The notes under the pieces: generated by a model
Database searches by the model: none
What the model was told of the DNA's origin: nothing
The model's input: only the letters and a program-made list of their open reading frames with translations
Program-made: the position numbers and the translations under genes
Assembly: GCF_003985155.1 (NCBI RefSeq)
Contig: NZ_ML133690.1
Span: forward strand, 310,001 to 374,000
Length of the DNA: 64,000 nt
Source: Rhizobium vallis
GTDB lineage: Bacteria > Pseudomonadota > Alphaproteobacteria > Rhizobiales > Rhizobiaceae
Direction of reading: 5' to 3'
Shown here: one piece after another, positions 1 through 8,269 of the stretch
How positions within the stretch are numbered: the first letter of the stretch is position 1
Layout: every line of letters begins with the position of its first letter

Positions 1-897
1 GAGATCCTGCACGCCGGAGGGATTGGCTGCGAGCGTGGCAGCCGCCGGCGTCGCGGCGAGGCCGTTTCCGGTTTTCGCGCTGCTGATGCCTTCCGACATG
101 ACCGTCATCGCCGTCGAGCGCAGCGGCGAACGCCAGCCGAGCAGGCCGGCCACATCCGCGAGCCATGTCACCGGCCTCGTAAGCCAGGGGGCAAGGGAGA
201 TCACGCGGGCAGGCGGCAGGCCCAGCCATTGCCGATGCAGCCGGACGAGATCGGCGAGCGTCAACGCCTCGTCGGCGGCGAGAACGAGATCGCCGCGGAG
301 ATCGCCTGCGACCGCCCTCGACACGGCGTCCGCCACGTCGTCTACGCAAAGTGTTTCAACCGGGCTTTCAGCATGGACGAGCGGCAAAGCCAGGGGACAA
401 GCGGCGAGCGCGCGCAGCAGCGACGAGCCGCCATGGGCATTGCGGCCGAGAACGAGGGCAGGGCGCAGGATGAGGTGAGGCAGGCCGCTTGCCGCCAGCG
501 CTTCGTCGGCCCGCCGCTTGGTGGCGAGGAAGGGCAGGTCGCCGGCCGCGCCCGCCGTCCTTGCCGAGATCTGTACGATCAGAGGACGCGAGCGTTTTGC
601 GGCGGAATAGAGCGCCAGCATCGCATCCGCCTGGGTGGCGGCCAGGTCGTCCGACAGACCGTCCTGCAAGGCGCCGGCACAATTGACGACGACATGCTGG
701 CCTTGGAGAAGATCGTCCCAGTCCTCAGGCTTCGTCATGCGCGAGAGATCGGCCTGGCGCCAATTTATCGCGGGCTGTTTCAAGCGCGCTCGCGCGGGGC
801 TGCGGCCGAGGCCGGTCACGGCATGCCCATCGGCCACAAGCCGGGCCGCGACGATGGAGCCTATGAAGCCGGTAGCGCCGAGAATCAGGATGTTCAT
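1..897 (-). CDS. NAD(P)-binding epimerase/SDR, 3' end cut by window
   Basis: The frame is open from an ATG at 897 to the window edge (299 codons, no stop), so the C-terminus lies outside. The N-terminus MNILILGATGFIG is a Rossmann nucleotide-binding loop (GxxGxxG), followed by an NCAGAL strand and a PFLATKRRAD stretch, as in atypical extended SDRs of the NDUFA9/UDP-glucose 4-epimerase-like group. The usual YxxxK catalytic pair is not evident; a K at 'ATKRRAD' may sit near it. Probable role is a sugar-nucleotide or quinone-linked oxidoreductase; the substrate is unknown. It reads towards the left edge and its upstream flank is a repeat-filled gap. Family assignment is good, function weak. Confidence 0.8.
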   Translation of the reverse strand, partial: MNILILGATGFIGSIVAARLVADGHAVTGLGRSPARARLKQPAINWRQADLSRMTKPEDWDDLLQGQHVVVNCAGALQDGLSDDLAATQADAMLALYSAAKRSRPLIVQISARTAGAAGDLPFLATKRRADEALAASGLPHLILRPALVLGRNAHGGSSLLRALAACPLALPLVHAESPVETLCVDDVADAVSRAVAGDLRGDLVLAADEALTLADLVRLHRQWLGLPPARVISLAPWLTRPVTWLADVAGLLGWRSPLRSTAMTVMSEGISSAKTGNGLAATPAAATLAANPSGVQDL

Positions 898-1010
898 GGC
901 GGGAGATTAGCGGAAAAGTTTGAGGGGGATAGGAGGGCTTGGCGGGGTTGTGGTGTGTGATAGAAGGGGAGGATTCTTTTTCAAAGAAGGACGAGACGTT
1001 TCCGCGATTC

Positions 1011-1175
1011 CCCTTCTCCCCAGCGGGGAGAAGATGCCGGCAGGCAGATGAGGGGGCGAGCGACGATAGGAGCGAGTGCGCTGAGCGTAAGCGAAGGGCA
1101 ACAATGAACGGTGTGCCGCGAGGCCCCCTCATCCGACCCTTCGGGCCACCTTCTCCCCGCTGGGGAGAAGAGGGA
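1011..1175. repeat. Palindromic intergenic repeat, family A (copy 1)
   Basis: Two CTTCTCCCC-type 21-base palindromes (1013-1033 and 1150-1170) lie at the ends, with a CCCCCTCATCCGACCCT block before the second. The same blocks recur as a long inverted repeat at 41008-41194. This resembles rhizobial intergenic mosaic (RIME-like) elements; the name is from general knowledge and was not checked. Confidence 0.75.
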
Positions 1176-1246
1176 GCGAGCCTCGGACTTCGTCCATTCT
1201 TCGCAACCTCGCCGAAGAGAAGAGGCGGTAGTTGCCTATCTGCTGT

Positions 1247-1255
1247 TAGGAGAGG
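1247..1255 (+). promoter_or_regulatory. Ribosome binding site that sets a TTG start
   Basis: TAGGAGAGG lies 8 bases before the TTG at 1264 and is the only good Shine-Dalgarno sequence upstream of the conserved part of the nitrile hydratase alpha subunit. An upstream ATG-type start near 1111 would read through the repeat element. Confidence 0.7.
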
Positions 1256-1263
1256 ACTTCGAC

Positions 1264-1938
1264 TTGCACGAAGATCACGACGACCACAATCATGGCCACG
1301 ATCACCATGATCATCACCACGACAACCACTACTCCGACATGCAGGCGCGCGTGAAAGCGCTGGAGACGCTGCTGACCGAAAAGGGTTTGATCGATCCGGC
1401 GGCGATCGATGTGATCGTCGAGACCTACGAGACGAAGGTAGGCCCCAGAAACGGCGCCCATGTCGTCGCTAAGGCCTGGAGCGACGCCGATTTCGCCGAC
1501 TGGCTCAGGCGCGACGCGACGGCGGCGATCGCGAGCCTCGGTTACACCGGCCGGCAGGGCGAGCATATGCGCGCGGTCTTCAATACGGCCAAGACGCATA
1601 ACCTCGTCGTCTGCACCCTCTGCTCCTGTTATCCCTGGTCGGTGCTCGGCCTGCCGCCGGTCTGGTACAAGGCGCCGGCCTATCGCTCGCGCGCGGTCAT
1701 CGATCCGCGCGGCGTGCTTGCCGAATTCGGGCTGGTGCTGCCGGAGGGCAAGAAGATCCGCGTCTGGGATTCGACGGCGGAGCTGCGTTATCTCGTGATC
1801 CCCGAGCGGCCGGCGGGCACGGAAGGAATGGATGAGGAAGCGCTTGCCGGCCTCGTCAGCCGCGACGCGATGATCGGCACATCAATTGCGGGCAGCTCGA
1901 AGATTTCAGCTGCCGGCAGCCCGGAGGCTTTGGCATGA
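1264..1938 (+). CDS. nthA: Nitrile hydratase alpha subunit, cobalt type
   Basis: Alpha subunit of the enzyme that hydrates nitriles to amides (224 aa). The metal-binding motif [10 protein letters not shown] places ligands at C117, C120, S121 and C122. The T after the first Cys and the Y after the last are the cobalt-type signature; the iron type has VCSLCSCT. The TTG start is chosen for the RBS at 1247-1255 and gives an N-terminal tail with 11 His in the first 22 residues (His-Asp runs), possibly metal-binding. A longer frame is open upstream but would encode repeat DNA. The stop overlaps the beta-subunit start (ATGA), so the subunits are probably translationally coupled. No amidase gene is adjacent. 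Confidence 0.93.
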   Translation: MHEDHDDHNHGHDHHDHHHDNHYSDMQARVKALETLLTEKGLIDPAAIDVIVETYETKVGPRNGAHVVAKAWSDADFADWLRRDATAAIASLGYTGRQGEHMRAVFNTAKTHNLVVCTLCSCYPWSVLGLPPVWYKAPAYRSRAVIDPRGVLAEFGLVLPEGKKIRVWDSTAELRYLVIPERPAGTEGMDEEALAGLVSRDAMIGTSIAGSSKISAAGSPEALA

Positions 1939-2594
1939 ACGGACCGCACGATCTCGGCGGGCAGATGGGGTTCGGCCCTGTCGCGCCCGAAAAGGACGAG
2001 CCCTATTTCCATGCCGAATGGGAAAAGCGGGCGCTCGGCATCACGCTTTCCTGCGGCGCTTTCGGCGCCTGGACGATCGATGAGAGCCGGCATGCGCGCG
2101 AGAACATTCCGCCGGCCGATTATCTCGCGGCGACCTATTACGAGATCTGGATGCGCGGCGTCGAGACACTGCTCGAACGCCATGGTTTTGCGACGCGCGA
2201 GGAGCTCTGGTCCGGGCGCAAGCTGCAGGATGGAACGGCGCCGAAGCGGGTGCTGAAGGCGGATATGGTGCCGGCGGCTCTGGCGAAAGGCGGCCCTTGC
2301 GATCGTCCTGTCGAGACCGCGCCGCTCTTTGCGGTGGGCGAGCGCGTGAGGACGAGGAATTTCAATCCGGCGACCCATACGCGGCTGCCGCGTTATGCGC
2401 GCGCCAAGGCGGGCGTCGTCGAAGCGGTGCAGGGGGCTTTCGTCTTTCCCGATGATAATGCCCATGGCAAAGGCGAGAACCCGCAATGGCTCTATACCGT
2501 CGTCTTCGGTGGCGGCGAGATCTGGGGCGAGGGGGCCGATCCGTCGCTGACGGTCTCGATCGATGCATGGGAGAGCTATCTTGAGCGTGTGTGA
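1935..2594 (+). CDS. nthB: Nitrile hydratase beta subunit
   Basis: Beta subunit (219 aa) of the alpha-beta nitrile hydratase. It begins with the family hallmark [16 protein letters not shown] and continues with ESRHARE, whose Arg corresponds to the beta-subunit arginine that contacts the oxidised cysteines of the active site. The C-terminal half has the SH3-like barrel pattern, with [20 protein letters not shown] and a [11 protein letters not shown] strand. It overlaps nthA by 4 bases and the accessory gene by about 14, so the three form one tight operon. The full family length is present with no sign of damage. Confidence 0.94.
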   Translation: MNGPHDLGGQMGFGPVAPEKDEPYFHAEWEKRALGITLSCGAFGAWTIDESRHARENIPPADYLAATYYEIWMRGVETLLERHGFATREELWSGRKLQDGTAPKRVLKADMVPAALAKGGPCDRPVETAPLFAVGERVRTRNFNPATHTRLPRYARAKAGVVEAVQGAFVFPDDNAHGKGENPQWLYTVVFGGGEIWGEGADPSLTVSIDAWESYLERV

Positions 2595-2952
2595 AACACA
2601 CTCCCAGCTCTCGCAATCGCCCGGCCTGCCGAAGTCGCCGACGGGCGATCCCGTTTTCCCCGAGCCCTGGGCGGCCGAAGCTTTCGCGATGACCGTGCAC
2701 CTGCACGAAAAGGGCGTCTTCACCTGGGGCGAATGGGCGGCTTGCCTCTCAACGGAGTTGCACAGGCCGGGCCGCGCCGAAGATGGCAGCGATTATTTCG
2801 ACTGCTGGGTGGCGGCGCTTTCGGATCTGCTGGTCAGTCGCGGGGTGGCGGAGGCATCCGTCATCCTCGACCTGCAGAAGAGTTGGCAGCGCGCCGCTGA
2901 AGCCACGCCGCATGGCAAGCCGATCGAGCTTGGCAATGATCCCCTGCGCTGA
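2581..2952 (+). CDS. Nitrile hydratase accessory (activator-like) protein
   Basis: Small protein of the nitrile hydratase accessory family, related to the beta-subunit N-terminus and to P14K-type activators that deliver cobalt to the alpha subunit. Diagnostic stretches are FPEPWAAEAFAMTVHLHEKG and FTWGEWAACLSTEL, then YFDCWVAALSDLL. The start is uncertain: TTG 2581 or GTG 2587, both inside the end of nthB and behind a GGGAGAG element at 2569-2575; an ATG at 2563 is in frame but deeper in nthB. The gene ends 3 bases before the convergent anti-sigma gene stop, leaving no room for a separate terminator. Confidence 0.85.
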   Translation: MSVCETHSQLSQSPGLPKSPTGDPVFPEPWAAEAFAMTVHLHEKGVFTWGEWAACLSTELHRPGRAEDGSDYFDCWVAALSDLLVSRGVAEASVILDLQKSWQRAAEATPHGKPIELGNDPLR

Positions 2953-2955
2953 TCG

Positions 2956-3738
2956 TCACGACGGGAACTGCCGGTAGCACTCCTCAGCCACTGCGCGCAG
3001 GGTCTCGCGCGAGATTTCGCCGGTGACGGCGTAGCCGAGTTCGCCGTCGATCCAGTAGAAGGTTTCGAGATTGCCTGACGAGGCGAAGCGGAAGCTCGTG
3101 GTGCGGTTTTCCCTATTGCGGCCGACCATGACGGTCAGGCGCTCGCCGGCCTGGTTCTCATACATGAACATCGCCCCCGGCCTGCCGTCGACCGGCAACA
3201 GGCGGCCGCCGACCAGCTTGAAGCCCAGCGGCTGCAGGGTCGGGATCTTGAGGTTTTCGATCGCCAGCCGCTTGCCGAGCCAGGTGGCGAGATGCGCCTC
3301 CTCGTCGGCGAAGACCTCCACGGGGTGGCGGACCTCGGCGGCATAGACCATAAAGGCGGTCTCGGCCTGTTTCGGCAGGGTTTCTGAGCCGGCAATCTGC
3401 AGCTCCGGCTTTTCCAGAAGCGCCGGGCCATAATGGCCGCTGACGGCGCCGAGTGCGAAGACGAGGACGGCAGCAGCGGCGACCGCCCAGCGTTTTGCTC
3501 CCGGCGAAACGGCGCGCGGGGGCGATACGAGCAGGGGATCGGTCTCCCTGGCCTTCTCGTAGCCTGCAAACAGCGAGCGGATCGCCCCGTTCTGCGCCTG
3601 CCATTCGGCGATCATCGCCGCCTCGTCCGGATTGTCGGCAAGAAAGGCCTCGATGCGGGCGCGGGTCGTCTCCGGCAGCTGGCCGTCTGCATAGGCGTGG
3701 AGATCGGCTTCGGTGGCGATCGGGTTGGCGTCGTTCAT
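2956..3738 (-). CDS. Membrane anti-sigma factor
   Basis: 260-aa single-pass inner-membrane protein predicted to hold the ECF sigma factor encoded just upstream. The cytoplasmic N-terminus (DLHAYADGQLPETTRARIE) has the usual anti-sigma helix pattern. One membrane segment lies at about residues 83-104, followed by a periplasmic domain of about 150 residues. The zinc-binding HxxxCxxC motif of the ZAS group is absent, so binding is probably zinc-independent. Its ATG overlaps the sigma stop (ATGA), the typical coupling for a sigma/anti-sigma pair. The signal sensed is unknown. Confidence 0.85.
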   Translation of the reverse strand: MNDANPIATEADLHAYADGQLPETTRARIEAFLADNPDEAAMIAEWQAQNGAIRSLFAGYEKARETDPLLVSPPRAVSPGAKRWAVAAAAVLVFALGAVSGHYGPALLEKPELQIAGSETLPKQAETAFMVYAAEVRHPVEVFADEEAHLATWLGKRLAIENLKIPTLQPLGFKLVGGRLLPVDGRPGAMFMYENQAGERLTVMVGRNRENRTTSFRFASSGNLETFYWIDGELGYAVTGEISRETLRAVAEECYRQFPS

Positions 3739-4250
3739 TTCGGTCTCCGAAGCGTAATGATGTTATCGGCCTTCAGGTGTTCGGCCACACGCCGGCGGGC
3801 GCGCGACAGGCGGGACATGACCGTGCCGATCGGGATATCGAGAGCGTCGGCGACCTCGCCGTAGGTGTATCCCTCGATGACGACGAGCATCAGCACGGCG
3901 CGGTGTTCCTCCGAAAGGCTGTTAAGGGCATCGTTGAGCCGGGCGCGCTCCAGTGGATCGGCCGGCGGTTCGGGCGTGGCCACATCTTCTGCGGCGTGGA
4001 GTTCGACCAGGCCGTCGCGCGCCTTGCCGCGCCGGCCATTGCGGTAGAGATTGGTCATGATGGTCAAGACCCAGCCGCGCAGATTGAGGCCGCGCCATTG
4101 GCCGCGGCGCGTCAGAATCTTCTCGACGCAATCCTGGAGCAGATCCTCGCCATCGGCATCCGAACGCGTCAGGCTGCGCGAATAGCGCCTGAGCGAGGGG
4201 AGGAGGGCCAGGACCTGGCCCTCGAAGGTTTCGGGTGCGGGTATCTTCAC
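3735..4250 (-). CDS. ECF-type RNA polymerase sigma factor
   Basis: 171-aa group IV sigma factor. Region 2 contains GEDLLQDCVEKIL and LRGWVLTIMTNLYRN (-10 recognition and core binding); region 4 contains LSEEHRAVLMLVVIEGYTY and IGTVMSRLSRARRR (-35 helix-turn-helix). The GTG start at 4250 is preceded by AAGAGAG at 5 bases; upstream extension would run into the neighbouring gene in another frame. It follows the YX4D protein gene by 46 bases and overlaps the anti-sigma gene, so the order in one operon is secreted protein, sigma, anti-sigma. Autoregulation is likely but no target promoter is evident. Confidence 0.92.
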   Translation of the reverse strand: MKIPAPETFEGQVLALLPSLRRYSRSLTRSDADGEDLLQDCVEKILTRRGQWRGLNLRGWVLTIMTNLYRNGRRGKARDGLVELHAAEDVATPEPPADPLERARLNDALNSLSEEHRAVLMLVVIEGYTYGEVADALDIPIGTVMSRLSRARRRVAEHLKADNIITLRRPK

Positions 4251-4296
4251 GCCGGCTCTCTTGTGATCGGGGTCTGAGCGATCAACGCCCCTGTCA

Positions 4297-4677
4297 TCAC
4301 GGCTTGGCGAGCTCCCAGTTGCCGCCGACGCCATCGCCGGTGATGTCGCCCGTCTTCTTGTCCTTGACCCAGAAATAGAGCGGCATGCCGTCCTTGGCCC
4401 ATTGCTTCGTGCCATCCTTACGATCGATGATCGAATATGCACCATCGGCCTTGGCGTCGCCAGCCGCCATCAGCGGCGGCCAGTTCTTGGCGCAATCGCC
4501 GTTGCAATTGGAAACGCCTTTGACGTCCTTCTTGAAAGTGTAGAGGGTCATGCCGTTTTCGCCGGCAAGAACCTTGCCTTTGGTGGAATCGACTGTCTTG
4601 ACGGGAGCGGCGGCAAAAGCAGCGGTCGCGGCAAGAGCGCCAGCCGCCACGACAGACAGGAATTTCACGGATTTCAT
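4297..4677 (-). CDS. Secreted YX4D repeat protein (COG4315-like)
   Basis: 126-aa exported protein. A signal peptide (MKSVKFLSVVAAGALAATAA then AFA) is followed by the 'secreted repeat' fold found in small lipoproteins: GMTLYTFKKDV, CNGDCAKNWPPL and GMPLYFWVKD, each with aromatic-x4-acidic spacing and a Cys pair. It lacks a lipobox Cys, so it is probably periplasmic. The ATG at 4677 is preceded by GAGGAG; a longer start at 4701 has no such site. It is first in the sigma operon and could supply or modulate the signal read by the anti-sigma factor. Biochemical role unknown. Confidence 0.85.
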   Translation of the reverse strand: MKSVKFLSVVAAGALAATAAFAAAPVKTVDSTKGKVLAGENGMTLYTFKKDVKGVSNCNGDCAKNWPPLMAAGDAKADGAYSIIDRKDGTKQWAKDGMPLYFWVKDKKTGDITGDGVGGNWELAKP

Positions 4678-4881
4678 GATGTGTCTCCTCAGGTTGGGCA
4701 CGCAATCCTGCGATACCTCCCATGAGACACGGGCCGAGGCGGTTTTATTCCCGATGCTGGAAAAGTTTTGATGGGCGAGGCGGCGGGTGGGCTGTTTTTG
4801 CAGATCATTTACATCATGCTGATTTGCGGATATGATTTGTCCTTAATTCCATTCGCAGATATCAAGCACACGAGTTGCTGA

Positions 4882-5370
4882 ATGATCCTGAAAAGCCAGG
4901 TCGAGTGGGCGCTGCACTGCTGCGCCATTCTCGCGGGCCTGCCTGAGGGCAGGTATCTCTCCACCAAGGCGCTCGCAGAGCTTCATGGCCTGCCGAAGGA
5001 ATATCTCTCCAAAGCGCTGCAGAGCCTGTCGCAGGCCTCCCTCGTCGAGACCACGCTTGGGCCCAGCGGCGGCTACAGGCTGGCGAGATCGCCGTCCGAG
5101 ATCAATTTCCTCGACATCGTCGAGGCGGTCGAGGGAAAGGCGCGCAGCTTCACCTGCACGAATATCCGCGAGAACAATCCGTGCCGGCCGGCAGGCTATT
5201 GCGACAGCAAGCCTTGCGCAGTCGCGCGCATCATGTGGGAGGCCGACGAAGCCTGGCGCGATACGCTGAGGCGCGTGCGGCTCTCCGATCTCGTCGATAC
5301 CCTGTCCGAGGATGTGCGGCCCGACATCTGGAAGAGCACGTTTGAATGGGTGCTCAAGCGCGCCGGTTGA
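4882..5370 (+). CDS. Rrf2 family transcriptional regulator
   Basis: 162-aa winged-helix regulator. The N-terminal half has the Rrf2 pattern (VEWALHCCAILAGLPEG, LPKEYLSKALQSLSQASLV, GPSGGYRLAR). A Cys-rich segment follows: C at TCTN, then NPCRPAGYCDSKPC, giving four cysteines spaced 7-5-4, consistent with an Fe-S cluster or a thiol switch as in IscR/NsrR relatives. The ATG at 4882 follows an AT-rich leader with two GC(A/G)GATAT direct repeats that could be its own operator. Its neighbour on the opposite strand is a channel gene. Target genes are unknown. Confidence 0.88.
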   Translation: MILKSQVEWALHCCAILAGLPEGRYLSTKALAELHGLPKEYLSKALQSLSQASLVETTLGPSGGYRLARSPSEINFLDIVEAVEGKARSFTCTNIRENNPCRPAGYCDSKPCAVARIMWEADEAWRDTLRRVRLSDLVDTLSEDVRPDIWKSTFEWVLKRAG

Positions 5371-5385
5371 AGAGCATACTAAGTT

Positions 5386-6867
5386 CTACGCCCTGAAAAT
5401 GGTCCTGATGGTCTTCAGGATGGCATGCGCGTTGCGGGCCTGTTCCGGGGGTAGGGCGCCGCCGTTGCGGAAACGCTCCGCGCGATTGGCGAGGTCTTCG
5501 GCGATCTCTTCGGCGAGCGCCGGACGTTCGGTGAGCAGCGGTGCGAAGGCCTCCTGATCGATTTCATAGACCGTGACCGGCGTGACCGCCTCCAGCGTGC
5601 AGACTTCCTGCATGCCGGCGAGCAGCCCCGTCTCGCCGAAAAAATCACCCGGTGCGAACCGTCCGCGCTCTTCGCCTCCGTGCCGCGCTGCGATGATGCC
5701 GGCGCGCACCATCATCAGCGACGGCAGCATTTCTCCCTCGCGCACGATCACGTCGCCCTTGCGGAATTCCCGGATAGCGGTGGTCTCGGCGAGTGTCTGC
5801 TTTTCCCCTGATGTCAGCGTCGCAAAGATCGGAATGGCTTCGATCAGCGCCAGCGGCGTCACGCTCGGCGGCTGCGCGGTCTCCTCGGTCGGCAAGTCGG
5901 CCGTCAGGATCGTGGCGGAGGCGGGAAGGGCGAGCAGCAGGCCCGCCGACTTGCAGTGACGATAGACGAGATCGAGCACCTCGTTTCGGGCTGTTGCGCG
6001 CTGGCTGGGGCTCGTTACCTTGAACTGCAGCTCGACTTCGAGCGCCGTTGCGTCCAGCCCCTTCATCGCGACGACCGGCGGCGGCTCCCGCACGATCGAA
6101 TTGCAGCTTGCGAGCGCCGAGACCATGACGTGCCGGATCGACGCGGGCATCCGCGTCGGGGCGACCCGGATGGTGAGGACCAGGAGATGGGTCTCGTCAG
6201 GCCGGCTGACATTCGTCACGCCGAGCTTCGCCAGGAAGCTGTTCGGCAGGACGACGATATTGTTTGCGCCGGTCAGGATGTGGGTCGCGCGCCAGTTGCT
6301 TTCGACGACGCGCCCCTCGGTGCCGTCGCTCAGAAGGATCCAGTCGCCGATGACATAAGGCCGGCCGAGGGTCAGTGCGATGCCGGAAAAGACGTCGGCG
6401 AGCGTGCTCTGCAGCGCGAGGCCGAGGATGATGGCAACCACGCCCGACGTGGCGACCAGCGTTCCGATCGGCACGCCGAAGACGAAGGCGAGGATCGACA
6501 GCGCCATGCCGATATAGACGACACCGACGACAAGATCCTGCAGCAGTCGGGCCTCCCGCGGGCTCCCCTCCAGCACCAGATAGAGCCGGATGAAACCGAT
6601 GACGGCCCATGCCAGATGGACCCACCAGAGTGATTTCGCCAGGATGACGAGCAGGGCCTGCGGGTCCTCGGACTGGTATCCCTGAAACCGGTACGGCTCG
6701 ATGCCGCTGCCGACGATGATCAGCGTCATCAGGCCAAAGAAGAGGATCTGCATCACCAGCCGCGTCGTCGGCCGCTGGCGGGAGAGGAAGAACCAGACGA
6801 CGATACCGGCAAGGCCGACTGTAACGAGGGATATCAAAGGCTTGCCGAAGAGCACGTCGTAGATCAT
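5386..6867 (-). CDS. MscS-type channel with C-terminal cyclic nucleotide-binding domain
   Basis: 493-aa inner-membrane channel. About four N-terminal membrane segments (residues 10-150) lead to the MscS pore helix and beta domain (GVVAIILGLALQSTLADVFSGI, then GRPYVIGDWILL and VESNWRATHIL). After residue 345 comes a cNMP-binding beta-barrel (FRKGDVIVREGE, GRFAPGDFFGETGLLAG), including the FGE phosphate-cassette glycine-glutamate. This architecture matches bacterial cyclic nucleotide-gated MscS homologues, so opening may depend on cAMP or cGMP rather than tension alone. The gene is convergent with the Rrf2 gene, 15 bases between ends, and lies downstream of the cupin operon. Confidence 0.9.
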   Translation of the reverse strand: MIYDVLFGKPLISLVTVGLAGIVVWFFLSRQRPTTRLVMQILFFGLMTLIIVGSGIEPYRFQGYQSEDPQALLVILAKSLWWVHLAWAVIGFIRLYLVLEGSPREARLLQDLVVGVVYIGMALSILAFVFGVPIGTLVATSGVVAIILGLALQSTLADVFSGIALTLGRPYVIGDWILLSDGTEGRVVESNWRATHILTGANNIVVLPNSFLAKLGVTNVSRPDETHLLVLTIRVAPTRMPASIRHVMVSALASCNSIVREPPPVVAMKGLDATALEVELQFKVTSPSQRATARNEVLDLVYRHCKSAGLLLALPASATILTADLPTEETAQPPSVTPLALIEAIPIFATLTSGEKQTLAETTAIREFRKGDVIVREGEMLPSLMMVRAGIIAARHGGEERGRFAPGDFFGETGLLAGMQEVCTLEAVTPVTVYEIDQEAFAPLLTERPALAEEIAEDLANRAERFRNGGALPPEQARNAHAILKTIRTIFRA

Positions 6868-6962
6868 CTCTCAGTCTCCGGGATGGGCTGATGGCACATG
6901 ATTCAGCATGTCGGCCGCCCGCGCAAGCATCAAGGCTTGGCGCGGACGGCATGAGCAGGCTG

Positions 6963-7379
6963 TCACTTGTCGAGCGGGAAGGTCAGCTCTTTCTGCTTGG
7001 TATCGACGACGAAGACGGCGAGCAGCCGGGCCGGCTTGGTATCGCTGCCGTTGGCGCTGACACCGTGGCGGTCGCCCGGCATTTCGGAGAAGCTTTCTCC
7101 CGCCTTGTAGACCTTGACCGGCCCGTCATTGACCTGGCTGCGGATCGATCCTTCGAGCACGGTGGCGTAGATGAAGGCCGAGTCGGGATGGGTGTGGCCT
7201 TCGGAGAAGCCGCCCGGACCATATTCGACGAGCACGCCTTTGATGCTCTTGCCGGGGACGTTCGGAAGCTCGTGCTCATAGACGAGCGTCACCTTGGCAG
7301 ACTTGCTGCTGTCATGCGCGGCCGCGCCGGTGGCGGCCAGAAGGGCGAAGGCGGCGGCGAGGAGTGATTTTCTGATCAT
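6963..7379 (-). CDS. Secreted cupin-domain protein
   Basis: 138-aa small cupin with a signal peptide (MIRKSLLAAAFALLAATGAA). The cupin motif 1 is seen in GGFSEGHTHPDSAFIYATVLEG (two His and a downstream Glu); motif 2 is SEMPGDRHGVSAN. It is therefore a single beta-barrel, probably metal-binding, exported to the periplasm. The start at 7379 is preceded by GGAG six bases away. It is last in a three-gene minus-strand set (AhpD-like, NmrA-like, cupin) opposite a LysR gene, which suggests a role in redox or reactive carbonyl stress. No enzymatic activity can be assigned. Confidence 0.85.
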   Translation of the reverse strand: MIRKSLLAAAFALLAATGAAAHDSSKSAKVTLVYEHELPNVPGKSIKGVLVEYGPGGFSEGHTHPDSAFIYATVLEGSIRSQVNDGPVKVYKAGESFSEMPGDRHGVSANGSDTKPARLLAVFVVDTKQKELTFPLDK

Positions 7380-7445
7380 CGGAATCTCCATGAATCTGGG
7401 TCGGGAAGGACGCGCCCGAGCGGCCGCGTCCTGAGGGCAGGCCAG

Positions 7446-8201
7446 TCACTTCGGCTGCGCGGACTTCGCGAACCACTCTTCGAAGGTGGTCGAGCCGAGC
7501 CGCGGATTGGCGTCGGAGACGAGCGACTGGTCGTTGAGCCGCGCGCCGAAATATCTCGCTTCGGCATCGGCCTCGACGGTGCGCGGGTCTTTCATCGCCT
7601 GGAGATAGCGGGCGACGAGCTCGCTGAGGCGGGCACGTTCGGGACCCGATATCTCGACCGTCGCGTTGGCCGGGGCCGACAGCGCGACGTCAGCCATGGC
7701 GTCGGCGACGTCGTCGGAGGCGATCGGCTGCACATAGGCCGGCGACAGGTGGACCGTCTGGCCGATCGTGCCGGATTGGGCGATGCCGCTCAGGAATTCC
7801 ATAAACTGCGTCGAATGCACGATCGTATAGGGAATGCCCGACGCCTCGATCAGCTTTTCCTGGGCAAGCTTGCCGCGGAAATAACCGCTCTCCTGCAGGC
7901 GCTCGGTGCCGACGACGGAGAGCGCGATATGGTGCTTCACGCCGGCGACTTTCTCGGCGGCGAGGAGATTGCGGCCGGAGGTTTCGAAGAATTCGAGCAC
8001 CGCCTTGTCCTCGAAGGAGGGCGAATTGGCAAGATCGAGCACGACCTCGGCGCCTGCGAGCGCCTCTGCCAGTCCTTCCCCGGTGATCGTGTTGACGCCG
8101 GTATTCGGCGATGCGGCAATCACTTCATGGCCGTGCTTGCGCAAGCGTTCGACAGTCTTCGAACCGATAAGGCCGGTCCCGCCGATGATAACGATTTTCA
8201 T
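7446..8201 (-). CDS. NmrA/atypical SDR NAD(P)-binding protein
   Basis: 251-aa protein starting MKIVIIGGTGLIGSK, a GxxGxxG dinucleotide-binding loop. It continues with the NmrA/TMR-like pattern (LDLANSPSF, HHIALSVVGTERL, GIPYTIVHSTQFMEF). The YxxxK catalytic pair of classical SDRs is replaced by a YFRGK near residue 117, typical of the atypical a-type group; the partner is probably NADPH. The ATG at 8201 has a GGAGAT site. It lies 66 bases upstream of the cupin gene and 68 downstream of the AhpD-like gene, consistent with one transcript. Confidence 0.88.
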   Translation of the reverse strand: MKIVIIGGTGLIGSKTVERLRKHGHEVIAASPNTGVNTITGEGLAEALAGAEVVLDLANSPSFEDKAVLEFFETSGRNLLAAEKVAGVKHHIALSVVGTERLQESGYFRGKLAQEKLIEASGIPYTIVHSTQFMEFLSGIAQSGTIGQTVHLSPAYVQPIASDDVADAMADVALSAPANATVEISGPERARLSELVARYLQAMKDPRTVEADAEARYFGARLNDQSLVSDANPRLGSTTFEEWFAKSAQPK

Positions 8202-8269
8202 GACAGATCTCCGTTCGCTGCCGCGATGCGGCAGCGTCAAAGTTGAATCTTCTCAATGAATTGCGGGGA

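Larger units (their letters stand above)
898..1263. other. Intergenic gap filled by a palindromic repeat
   Basis: No gene seen. Positions 1011-1175 carry a family A palindromic repeat. The rest is the 5' flank of the minus-strand epimerase gene and, at 1247-1255, the ribosome binding site of the nitrile hydratase alpha gene. Confidence 0.7.
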
